Shown one piece after another: positions 1 to 9,920 of a stretch of 64,000 nt of DNA. The notes below the pieces were generated by a model, which worked only from the letters and a program-made list of their open reading frames with translations, did no database searches and was not told where the DNA came from. Numbering within the stretch: position 1 is the stretch's first letter; the number at the start of each line of letters is the position of its first letter. The stretch spans positions 8,432,001 through 8,496,000 of the forward strand of contig JAPQWV010000001.1 of NCBI GenBank assembly GCA_027422505.1. The letters are read 5' to 3'. The translations under genes were made by a program, and so were the position numbers. The DNA comes from Craterostigma plantagineum (Eukaryota; Streptophyta; Magnoliopsida; Lamiales; Linderniaceae).

Positions 1-215
1 TATTTGCTGTTTCTCTCTCTAGAAATTGAATTGCAAGCGTTTCGGATCAATTTTCTAAAACTTCTCTATTAGCTCAATGTTTATACATCTATTTATACCA
101 AACAGTCTTGGTATAGATCTTAAACTAGTCCTGAACTAAGGACAAATACATGAAACGCCCCAAATTACATGGATAGCTAATAAAATCAAAGCACAACTAA
201 AACTGATATTCTACA
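1..215 (-). repeat. BD copy 1, 3' LTR (partial, continues left of window)
   Basis: It matches the right part of the LTRs at 17243-17593 and 42493-42844 and ends CTACA, giving the TGTAG start of the LTR on the element strand. A TATA box (TATAAATAG on the minus strand) lies at about 89-97, at the same place in all three LTRs. About 136 bases should lie outside the window. Confidence 0.85.
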
Positions 216-3200
216 TTCTCCCCCTTTGTGCTTGATTGCCTTTCCGAGCCATCTGTCCTCGTCGGGCAAAGTACGACCTGCGCAAGCCCAGCGCATGCTC
301 ATAGTTCCTGAGCGTATTCCTCAGCTCCAGGCGCTCCTCGATGTCTTCCAGTAATTCCAACAGGAGCGGTTGTTCTCTCACGAACCGGTGTCTCTCTGTT
401 GATCTCTTCCAACCTCTGCTCTATGTTCTTCCTGATGACCTTGAGTGTCCCATCACAGAATTTATGAATCTCAGTCTTCAGCATCATCCTAGTTTTCTTT
501 GCGATAGGATTGTGGTAGCTGACGCTTAAGACTGAGCTGATGTGCACATGATTGTTGGGAAGCCCTTCGATCTCAAGTCCTTTGTTGAGCGGAGCGATCA
601 TGTTGACATTCTTCATGTTGCTCTCCAGAGCCATCTGAAGGTCGTGTGTGGCAAAGTACTTGACTTGGTGCATCATGAACCGGTAGATTCCCTCGAGACC
701 TTCTTTCTTGATGAAGCTTTGAGGACCTTTGTACTTCTCCACATATAGCTGGTATAGGTTGTATACCTCTTCAGTTGGGAGATACGACAGGTCACTCTAG
801 CTTAGTTCTTCTCGAGATCTGTCTACTCGCTCAATGTGATAGTATGGTGTTGGACTAGCACAGTAGACGCTGAGTAACTGACATATTGGGGAGAGACTCT
901 TGTAATGAATCTTGGCTTGGCCTTTAGTCATCCCCAATCTCACATCCGGTCCGAGATGGGTCAGCATCCAGAGGTACGTCATTCTCTTTTGCTGATCCCA
1001 GTGAGAGATCCCTCTGAGCTCGAACTCATTCGGCTTCTTGACTTTATTCGGTGATCTCCAAATGTGTTCCCGAACTTCTTCTAGGAAAGGAATCTCTATT
1101 CGGATGTTTTCCCATGGCGTTTCGACTCGAACGGATCCTGGCATTTGTCTTGGAGGAGTATCCGCTCTTTGTGCTATAAGCTCTGAAAGCCCTTGGGGAA
1201 TCTGTCGTGGTCTTCACCTTCATGAAGTTCTTCGTCTTCTATCAAAACTAGATCCACCGAAGCTGTTTGTAGAAAATGCCGAACGTCTTTAAGCCGTTGT
1301 CTCTGATGCTCGTCGGGCATGGAGTGGGTCATCCACTGTCCTTCGAATATATATTTGTCGAGGTACTCGTGTGGATTGACACCATGTCCTGATGGTCCCG
1401 AAATGATCTTGAACGGCTGAAGGAGTAGCTTGAGTCTGCGCCAGAGCCACGAGCATGGCGGCACTTGCTTCTTCTTCCGGAAGCAATGGGTTTGTGAGGG
1501 TCGTTGGTGTGGGCGGAGGCGTCCTTAAGGAAAAGGTTGGTGGGTCGATTTGGTTTAGAGTGGTGTGGGTTGTTTGGGTGCGTGGTGCGGTCCGACCCGC
1601 TCCAGCGCCTGTCTGCGTTGCGCCTGAGCCTTGTTCTTGACCTTCACCATGGCCACTCGTTGATGTCCTAGGCCTTTTCTCCCCCTCATGGCGATCCTGA
1701 TCGACTGGATCGTCAGGATCGTCATGTCGACGTCTTGTGCAGGGGAATTGGCCTCGGCAAGACTGAGTAGGTGGCTCAGGGTGATCCACGAGACGCCTGT
1801 AGAGAGATTCTTCCTTAGGCGTTCGGGTGGGAAGGCCGTTAAGGCGGGCAAGAAGGATGTCATGTGTATGGATTGATGAGGATTGAGGAGTCTGCGAGTG
1901 GGTCAGTGGGAGTGGGTTGTGGGGTTGAGTGTGTTGGTGCTGAAGGGCCCTCGGAGACGGGGGCTTTTCCAGTGTCGCGCTGGGACGTCTCGATGGCAGC
2001 GAGCATTCTCTCCATCATTTTGTCTTATAGTGATTTGATGGCTGCAGAGAGCGCGATTTGGAACTGGGCTTCAGGCACGAACTGGACGGACGCCTCCGTC
2101 GAAGAAGGACCAGGTCGACTGATGTCTCTTGTTATCAACCCTTGAGCATACACCGGCTCCTCAGGTTGGCTCATAGTCACTTGAGGTTGTGACTGTTTGA
2201 GACTTCCACCCAATCCTTGAGATGAATCTTGAAGATTCTCCTCTAAGGGTGTTTCGGCAGGCTCGGATGAGGTGGTGACGGTGGTGAAGAGAGACTCCAG
2301 TTGAATACTTAATCTTCTGGGAGTTCGTCTCATTAGTTGGATCTCCTCGTTGGACCCCGTGTCGGATGAGGTGGCTGTGTGAGGAGTGGATTCACGTTCA
2401 ACATCCTCACGAGCCTGTTTCGTCACCGGTGGAAGTGAGCTTTGCCCCACTTCTGTCCCGGGCTGTGCTTCTTGGAGAAGAGCATCTCAATGGGCTCTTC
2501 GAGCACGCCGACATTTATAGGCACTTCCACTTGGAGTGTTTCCACTGGGGCCTCTTGTTCCAACTCTTCTACCACAACATCAATCAACGTGGCATCATCG
2601 TCAGGGATTTGCACGTCCTGAGTTGGAGGCTCCTGTTCTAGCTCCTGGGCCACATCATCGATCAAAGTGTCCTCAGGGCTAGAGTGTTGTTGTTGTTGAG
2701 GACTAACTGCGAAGTCTGTCGGGGACCCTCTAATCATCTGTTCCGTCAGATGATTCTCCTGGCAGAACATTTGGTATTCGGCTCCCGTGGGGTCGGCGAG
2801 CCTTAACAAAACGAACGGCATGCCATTGATGGCTGGTCCAAGTCTATTAGTTTCGGGTTGTGAAAAAATTTGAGCCTTGGTGGTTGATAATTTCCTCCAG
2901 GAGGCAGACGAGGTACGTTCTGCTCGTACAACTCCATTTGTTGTTTAATGATAACGGAGAACCACCGAGCGTACGACACATTCTTCGATCGTTTGTTCTC
3001 CTTCTATCAGATTTGCTCGGCTAGATCATTCCAAATCAAGTGAGCGAAATCGTAGTTGCGAGAGAAGGCGATTCCATGGAAAATCCGCAGAATGTTGCCA
3101 TTGCCTTTGTCGAAGCCGGCGTTCTTTGGCGATAGGCTTATTGATAATGCCAAAGAGCGTCTTCCAAGGATGTGGGATCCCGTTGCTCTGAACTTGAGCT

Positions 3201-3589
3201 AATTTGGCTAGTGGAGGTCGGTATCCCATTTGAAGGAAGTCTTGCACGAGCTCCGCATCAGTTGGAAGGGGGTCATAATTTTAGCTGAGAGGAAGGTCGA
3301 GAAGAAGTCTGAACTCATTCTTGCTCATGCAGACGTGCCTCGTCCCTACAACCATTGTAAAGTGGTATGCCCCGTCCATGATGAGGCTCTTAATCATCCC
3401 CCAAAACTGCTGGAGGTAGACCATCGGCACAGAGGCTGTCACCGTGAGAGCATGCCACAGGGGATGGCCTTGTAGTATAGACATCATGATATCGTCCGGA
3501 CACCTAAAGGTGGTCAGGTCGAGTTGGAAATTAGTGTCGTGTACGTTGAGGTATAGGGCCTTCTCATAGATGTGATTGTAAGTAGGATA
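211..3589 (-). pseudogene. ORF D of BD copy 1: third ORF downstream of copia pol (decayed)
   Basis: The function is unknown to me. On the minus strand, overlapping open segments in shifting frames follow the same order as in copy 2 (42888-46351), so this is one broken gene. The N-terminal part (about 3590-2830) is a globular domain with the motifs PLWHAL, ASVPMVYLQQFW, HPWKTLFGIIN and a Y-A-R-WF segment. It resembles 'putative plant transposon' type hypothetical ORFs I recall from asterid elements. The middle (2821-2025) is acidic and low in complexity, with a repeated LID-V-EELEQE motif. A basic, DPDD-rich stretch follows (1789-1289), then a charged helical C-terminus (1144-300). The start codon is lost: the open segment at 3281-3628 begins inside the LTR of element A. 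In the frame matching copy 2, reading runs through the PPT and stops at a TAG inside the LTR start. There is no signal peptide or clear membrane helix, so 'env-like' describes only position. Confidence 0.6.
216..228 (-). promoter_or_regulatory. Terminal polypurine tract of BD copy 1
   Basis: On the minus strand this is CAAAGGGGGAGAA directly followed by the LTR start TGTAGAATATC. It has the position and composition of the plus-strand primer of an LTR retrotransposon. The same tract lies at 42845-42857 in copy 2. Confidence 0.85.
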
Positions 3590-3627
3590 ACAAGCAGTAA
3601 ACCAAAATATGTTTTTCCTTCTTAACA
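3590..3627 (-). repeat. Element A 3' LTR remnant (38 bp)
   Basis: It is identical to 8050-8087, the outer end of the other A LTR, and ends TTAACA. The full LTR is 174 bp, so about 136 bp are missing. Left of base 3590 the sequence is ORF D of element BD. Confidence 0.85.
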
Positions 3628-3640
3628 TTCCCCCTCAAGT
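3628..3640 (-). promoter_or_regulatory. Element A polypurine tract
   Basis: Minus strand ACTTGAGGGGGAA immediately precedes the LTR start TGTTAAGAAGG. This is the expected position for the plus-strand primer. Confidence 0.85.
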
Positions 3641-4087
3641 TTGGTGTTCAAATAAATTTAAAACACCAAACTTGGATAACAAGTACTCGAACTTATCTCT
3701 TCCCAAGGCTTTAGTTAATAAGTCCGCCGGTTGTTCTCGAGAAGGTATATATTCGGTCTTTATCACCTTTTCTTGAATCTTATCTCTTATGAAGTGGCAA
3801 TCCACTTCGATGTGCTTTGTTTTCTCGTGAAAGACCGGGTTCGCTGCTATTTGTAATGCAGATTTGCTGTCTGAAAGTATTGTGACTGGTTCTAATCTTC
3901 GAATTCCAACATCCTTCATCATATTGTTCAACCATAATACTTCCGCCGTGACCATTGCCATTGCTCTATATTCTGCCTCGGCTGAGCTCCGCGCTACCGT
4001 ACTTTGTTTCTTAGTCTTCCATGATATCAAAGTGTCTCCGAGGAACACCAAATATCCTGTTAATGACTTTGCGGGCAAGTTGCCCAA
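3635..4087 (-). pseudogene. Element A pol: RNase H C-terminal part
   Basis: This is the copia RNase H end of the Pol polyprotein, which degrades RNA in RNA-DNA hybrids during reverse transcription. Visible motifs are SWKTKKQ, SSAEAEYRA, LSDSKSALQIA, HIEVDCHFIRDK and the typical tail PADLLTKALGRDKFEYL. It follows the RT segment in another frame: the break lies near 4060-4087, just after the CDADWA motif of the upstream frame. The stop at 3635 falls in the PPT region, as in many copia elements. Confidence 0.85.
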
Positions 4088-5850
4088 TCTGCATCACAAT
4101 AGGCTCTTAAATGGATTTTACTGTTAGCATTAAGAAATATCCCAAGAGTCGACTTTCCTTTTAAATACCTCAATACCCTATATAATGCATCAATATGAGC
4201 TTTCTGGGGATTATGCATATACTGAGATAAAATCTGAACCGCATACGAAATATCAGGCCTAGTCAAACTCAAGTAAATCAGCTTACCAACAATTTTCTGA
4301 AAGAAATGCAGATCTATACTACCTGAAACATTTGAACAGCTTAGCTTTTCAAATTCAGCACCTGTTTGATCAATGTCAGGCATTTCAGCAATCCCAGCAT
4401 CAGTAGAGACTCCAGCAGAATGCTCAGTAAGTTCTGTGGCTTGTATAGTACCTGGAACAACTAAAGCAGTATCTGGAAACTTTATATTCTGTTCAACTGG
4501 AATGCTTAATGGTTTTGATCCCATCATTCCAGTCTCAGCCAACAAATCAAGTACATACTTTCCTTGGCTGAGAACAATGCCTTTACTAGATCTAGCTACT
4601 TCGATTCCCAAAAAATACCTCAACTCACCCAAATCCTTCATATGAAACGTCTTATTTAAATAACTCTTAGTTTCATTTATCATGTGGCTATCACTACCTT
4701 CTATCACAATATCATCAACATATACCGATAATATAACTACATTTGTCCCCCTTGATTTGACAAACAAAGAATAGTCATTCTTTGATTGTACAAATCCAAA
4801 AACACTCATAGCCAACGTGAATTTCTTATTCCATTGTCGTGAAGCTTGTTTTAAGCCATATAACGGCTTTTCAAGCTTACATACCTTTTTATAAGTGCCT
4901 GCATCATTTGAGTTTAATCCTTGAGGCATACTCATGTATACTTCTTCAAGCAAATCTCCCTGCAAAAAGGCGTTAGTGACATCCATTTGCCAAAGTGGCC
5001 AATCACATATAGAAGCAAGTGATATAATCAATCTAATAGTAACATGCTTAGCTACAGGGGAAAAAGTGTCGGTGTAATCTATGCCTTCAACTTGGCTATA
5101 CCCTTTCGCTACTAGGCGTGCTTTATACCTTTCAATAGAACCGTCAGCTCTATATTTAATAGAATATACCCATCTACAACCTATGGGATTTTTACCTATT
5201 GGTAGATCAACTACCTTCCATGTATTATTCAATTCAAGCGCTGCAATTTCAACCTCCATGGCTTTTCTCCATTGTTCTGCCCTCACAGCTTCTTGGAAAT
5301 TCTTTGGAATTACTTCATTTGCCAGATTAGCAAAAAATGTGGCATATTTTGGCTTGATCCTATCATTCTGAATACACAATGATAAAGGATACTTGACAGA
5401 GCAAGATTGATTAGTATCATTAGAAAAAGGAGAGACGAAATCCTTGAACCAGTTAGGTGGTCTACATATTCTGCTTGACCTCCTTACAGATTGTATTCCC
5501 TCTACTTGTACATCTGAATTCTGATTTTCTTGCACTGGCTGAAGTCCTCCTGCATCCGAATTCTGATTTTCTTGCAGTGGTTGAAGTGTCCCTGCACCAC
5601 TTGGTTCATGATGTGCATTATCAAAATTGTTAATAATATCATTTCTTACCACTGGCATGTCACAGCTGAATTCCTCATCAGCCACATAATTGTAATATTT
5701 CTGAGTTTTAAACATTCGATCATCATCATGCTTCTCATATGAATCAAACGGAAACTGATTTTCATAAAAAATCTTTTTCATCCCTTGAAGTAATAAAATT
5801 TTCAGTTTCAAGGTCAATCAATCTATAAGCCTTTTGACTAGCAGCATATC
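4060..5850 (-). pseudogene. Element A pol: reverse transcriptase and start of RNase H
   Basis: Copia RT (RVT_2 type). Segments in order: low-complexity linker with a QENQNSD repeat, [56 protein letters not shown], the active-site motif YVDDI, GELRYFLGIE and LTRPDISYAVQILSQYMH, then the RNase H start CDADWA. About 45 extra residues lie between the RT thumb (near KFPDT) and QKIVGKLIYL, where related proteins have a short link. The open segment starts at an internal Met at 5817; homology continues upstream in another frame, so a frameshift lies near 5820-5960. The catalytic Asp pair is intact. Confidence 0.88.
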
Positions 5851-7296
5851 CTAATAATACGCATGGTCTAGATCTCTCTTTAAATTTATCAGGCTGCGGC
5901 AAAATTTTAACAAAGCATAAACAGCCAAAAACTCGCAAATGCTGAAAAGTGGTTCTTTTCCATATAAGACAAAGAAAGGAGTTTTACCTTCAAGTAGAGA
6001 GGTTGGTGTCCTATTTATCAAGTATATTGTTGTTTTAACACACTCACCCCAATACTTGATAGGAACATTCGATTGAAACTTTAAAGCTCTAGCCACATTG
6101 AGTATATGCCTATGCTTCCTCTCCACAACTCCATTTTGTTGTGGAGTGTACGACCATGAGCTTTGGTGTATCACACCAAGAGAATCAAATAACTCCCTAC
6201 ATTCCTTGCTAAAAAATTTCATTGCATTATCGGTCCTAGTAACCTTAACTGTTTTTGAAAACTGATTTTGAACATAAACTAAAATTTTTTTCAATACAAT
6301 ATATACTTCAGATTTATTTATCATAAGAAATCCCCATGTAGCTCGAGAGTAGTCATCAACTATAGTTAAAAAATATCTTTCACTTTTATAAGTTGGTTCC
6401 TTATAAGGTCCCCAAACATCAACATGCACTAATTCCATAATAGATTCAGTCACACTAGTTCTCATAGAAAACTTAGTCCTACTGTGCTTTGCTAAGGGGC
6501 ATATGTGGCAATACTTGTGATTTTCATCTATTTTCAGATTTAAACCATGTAAAGAACAAAGTCGATTGAAGGAAATATGACCAAACCTTTTGTGCCATAA
6601 CAAGATTTTATTACTCTCTACCGTATTCACTATAATTTGCTGAGTTTCACTATTATATGAATTTGTAACATGATTATCCCTTCTACTAGCAGACATTTCA
6701 TTATTCTTATCTAAGTAATATAAACCATTCCAATTCCTACCAATCCCCCTTATCCTGCCAGTCCAAATCTCCTGGAGTAGGCAAAAATGGGGATAGAAAA
6801 CAATACATGTATTAGCATCGTTAGCCAATTTGGACACAGACAACAGATTATGCTTAAACTCAGGCACAAACAACACATCTTTCAATACCAGATCTCCATT
6901 CAATGTAACAATTCCAGAGTTTGCAGCAGCAATAAGTTTTCCATTGGGTAATTTAATAAACACATCTGACTGATCAATGATAGATCCAACATCATATAGA
7001 CACTTGTTTGAGATCATATGCTTATTTGCACCCGTATCAATTATCCAAGTATTCCTATTACCCAAGCAAGGGAAGTCCATACCTGAACCATTACCTTCTT
7101 GATTAGATGAAGTTGTTGCTGCCTGAACATGATCTTGACCTTGTGTCCCTCCAAGAATAGACATGATTTGTTGGTACTGATATGGAGCCAATGGAGGCCT
7201 CTCTGTTTGCCCACCATTTTGTGATCCAGTAGCATGTTGGCCACCATGTGAGCTGGTTACATTTGCCCGTACATGATTCTCACTCCACTGCCCCAT
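5851..7296 (-). pseudogene. Element A pol: protease and integrase
   Basis: The aspartic protease active site WIIDTGANKHM lies near residues 84-94. The integrase zinc domain follows (LWHKRFGHISF with two His, then YCHICPLAKH with two Cys). The core keeps D, D and E: VHVDVWGPYK, RTDNAMKFF (family usual is DNGTEF, so two neighbours of the second Asp have changed) and GVVERKHRHIL. The C-terminus runs out of frame near 5960 and continues in the RT segment's frame. Integrase joins the cDNA to host DNA; this copy is broken at both ends by frameshifts. Confidence 0.87.
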
Positions 7297-7831
7297 ACCT
7301 CTGCCTTGTCTAGGTTATTAAACCTGCCTCTATGTCCACTTCGGCCCCGTGTTCCTCTCCTGCCACCTCGGTTGAAATCTTGAGGATACCCATGAATCTT
7401 GATGCAGTTATCTCTGGTATGTCCTCCAACGTGGCAGTGATCACACCACATGGCTCCTTTTTCAGCCCACTGCTTTGTTTGATTGACAGTACACTTCAAC
7501 GCCATTGAGGGTACTTCTTAGTTCTGAACATTGATATTTCTCTGGGCCTCCACACTACAGACCATTGAGTACACCTCTTGTCGTATACAAGATCCATCTA
7601 TAAACCCTAACTTGTTTTTCGCCTCAAGTGCTGTCAACATTTCACGACTCCAAACTTTGTAGTTCTCTGTTCCTTTCAAGATTTCAGTTACCAGGTCTAA
7701 ATTTGGAGTGTCCGATGGAAGCAAGTAGAGTGGATTGAATCCATCGCCGGTGACATTTCTTGACCTTGATTATTTGGTTTCTTGTTATGATTTTCATCAT
7801 CCTTTCCAATAGTGCTCTCGCGATCATCCAT
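7257..7831 (-). pseudogene. Element A gag (shortened)
   Basis: The likely start ATG is at 7831, about 70 bases after the PBS. A first segment ends quickly and the frame then shifts to LLPSDTPNLDLVTEIL and NYKVWSREMLTALEAKNKL, the usual N-terminus of copia Gag with its W-S-R-M core. The zinc knuckle follows at about 7420-7460 (C-DH-C-HVGG-H-TRDN-C, the CX2CX4HX4C pattern). The Gag region is far shorter than normal between these two parts, so I infer an internal deletion of the capsid region. Confidence 0.8.
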
Positions 7832-7901
7832 TGCGGAAGAAATTCCTCCTTTCAGAATCAATTTAACCCAGGATTTGATTGTGAAATTTGAGCACCTAAT
7901 T

Positions 7902-7913
7902 GCTCTAATACCA
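7902..7913 (-). other. Element A primer-binding site (Met-tRNA)
   Basis: Minus strand TGGTATTAGAGC abuts the LTR end. It differs by one base from the canonical TGGTATCAGAGC, which pairs with the 3' end of plant initiator Met-tRNA. Confidence 0.85.
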
Positions 7914-8087
7914 TGTCATGAGATTGAGAATTAAAAAAATACTTTTATAAATCGTAATACTGAATTACAATACACGGACCTGCTTATATACTAAGTCACC
8001 TATTGCACCTTAGTCCCTATTACTATACACACTTAATACAACTCAATAGACAAGCAGTAAACCAAAATATGTTTTTCCTTCTTAACA
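7914..8087 (-). repeat. Element A 5' LTR (174 bp)
   Basis: Element-strand start TGTTAAGAAGG, end CATGACA, with a TATA box (TATATAAG, minus strand) at 7983-7990. It is bounded by the PBS on the left and by the rest of element BD on the right. Confidence 0.87.
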
Positions 8088-8100
8088 TAACTCTTGTAAA

Positions 8101-8115
8101 TGCTCCCCCTCAAAT
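8101..8115 (-). promoter_or_regulatory. Internal polypurine tract of BD copy 1
   Basis: Minus strand ATTTGAGGGGGAGCA. The same tract is at 58250-58264 in copy 2. It looks like a PPT but is followed by internal element sequence and not by the BD LTR, so it is either a second plus-strand primer or the scar of a former 3' end. Confidence 0.6.
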
Positions 8116-9627
8116 AGTGCACCTCAATTGATTTATCGAACAAGTACATAAATCAATCTAAGTAACAATTATTAAGATCATGCGATTTTTCATGATTAGC
8201 CAAGATACATGATCCCCTAAACATGTAATCTATATTTTTCGCACGAGGCTATGAGCATGAACAGTATATCGCGTTTAATCAATTCCGTATAAATGCAAAT
8301 TAATATTGCATATCAAAATGTGCGAATTAAAAGTATTTTTATATAAGATTTTTATTATTATGATTATTATTATATTATATATGTATATACTAATTTTATT
8401 AATAATATGGGGTCAGATTATTTTGCTTCGACCATTGTCACGCCTAAATTTCACAGGACAGTTGAATGATTTTTATGCCGTCTAGTCATGTCAGCATACT
8501 GAAGTCCTAAGTTCATAGTAGTATCCATTTCGACAACTCTCACTAGATTCGCTCTAGCACTCATTTATTTTTAACTAGGGATTTTTGTATTTATATCACT
8601 CAAGTCAACACAAGTCACATTAAGTCAATTTACCTGTGATCGAGGTGTTTTTAATCATTTCACCGAGCGAGAGACCGTCGTTTTGGAATTAAAGGGACTT
8701 TGAAGGCTTAAATTTGGTTATGACTAAGAAGTGAAGGGAACTTAATCGGAAAAATGAGCTTTATGTCTTCTTTCATTCTTTCGTCGTTCTCATTTTCTCC
8801 AGCATTTTTCTCTTTCGTATTTTTGTCTTTTTCATCCTTTTTATCTCTTGTAAGTTTTCTGCACTTGCTCAAGCTGAAGCTCCGATTCTCGACGAGGTTG
8901 AGAGATTATCTATGCGAAGTTCTTCTTGTTGGTTCTCGGGCTGATACTATGCTCCTTTTCTCTTAATCCCTAGAGAGGTTTCAGAGATTATCGATTTGAA
9001 AAAGTTCATAGTTATGGAATTCGAACCCAAGGCCGTGCTCCTCTTCTCGTTATCTCGATATAAGACCGGATTATCGTTGGAGAAGTTCACTTCGTGGTGA
9101 TCCTCTTTCTAGCCGTTCTGACGAGTGTGCGAGATTATCCATGGATAAGTTCATAGCAAGATTCATGCCCCTTTCTTAAATGTGGGGTTGAATTTGAGAT
9201 AATCAAGAGGCAGGTTCGTTTGGTCTGCTTTTTGTGCGTTGAGCATTCCTCGTGTGCGTTTTCCACCTTCTTTTGTCATATTTTTCTTTTTCGTCTTCGG
9301 TTTTCTCCCCATCCTTTTCTCGATTGAACATCCCGCCGAAAGATTAGATAGTCGGTTGAAGGCTCAAAGGGTTTTTAAACGCAGAAAAGGAATATGGAGA
9401 AGGCCCAAAATGGATGACTAAAGGCAATGCTAAAAGAATGAAAAATATTTATATTTGGCCGAGTGAGGAATTTACTAAGTGCCCTAATCATGTTCCTAAC
9501 GTTCTAACAAGGCGAGTATAAGACCAAGAATCACTAGTTAAGACAAGCAATGATTGTGTGACTCGCTCTAGGATAGATCCGGTGAAAAAAAATAAAAGGC
9601 TAGAAATCTCATTATATAAAGTGGCTT

Positions 9628-9710
9628 TGTGTCTACTGGAGTCTACGAAAGACCTGTTAGACACAAGAATGCGACTTAGACTGACAAAAATTAAGCAAAC
9701 TCAGTCGCAT
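9628..9710 (-). other. Two adjacent stem-loops in the BD 3' non-coding block
   Basis: TGTGTCTA (9628-9635) pairs with TAGACACA (9658-9665). ATGCGACT (9669-9676) pairs with AGTCGCAT (9703-9710). Both stems are perfect over 8 bases, and both are present in copy 2 at 59683-59766 although the loops have changed. Confidence 0.6.
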
Positions 9711-9920
9711 GACAGGGAAATTTATACGTGACTTAGATCGAGCATTCTAAAGATATCGTCATTCCCCTAGTATTATACTTATATGTATAATATTTTTGGA
9801 TTTTTATGACATTAGTAAATTCTATTTATATAATATATTTCACGCAAGATATGATTTTTAAAGTATAGGAAACACATAGCATAAAACATGTGAGAGAACA
9901 TAGGATCACGTAAGCACAAA

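Larger units (their letters stand above)
3590..8087 (-). mobile_element. Element A: Ty1/copia retrotransposon with truncated 3' LTR
   Basis: On the minus strand: 174 bp LTR (7914-8087), PBS, gag, AP, IN, RT, RNase H, PPT, and only 38 bp of the 3' LTR. The left end joins ORF D directly, so a deletion removed the rest of that LTR, the flanking target and the beginning of ORF D. No target-site duplication can be read for that reason. Coding parts are still easily recognised but broken by several frameshifts, so the copy cannot make its own proteins. Confidence 0.85.
8088..9920 (-). other. BD copy 1: 3' non-coding block between pol and ORF D
   Basis: No gene is seen. The block is collinear with 58255-59923 in copy 2. 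It holds an internal PPT (8101-8115), an AT-rich stretch (8330-8420), a degenerate tandem series with a GATTATCGAT core (about 8900-9205) and two adjacent stem-loops (9628-9710). Short open frames on the plus strand (8754, 9239) are not conserved in frame between the copies and are not called. It probably works as 3' untranslated or intergenic RNA of the element. Confidence 0.65.

Noticed and set aside
3230..3475. Plus-strand open frames over ORF D (for example 341, 542, 1038, 2366, 3230)
   Set aside because: They are shadows of the minus-strand ORF D, which is supported by the second copy and domain order.
8754..9421. Plus-strand open frames in the BD non-coding block, which could be a captured host gene
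   Set aside because: The collinear copy at 58831-59403 has open frames in other registers with unrelated translations, so the reading frame is not conserved.
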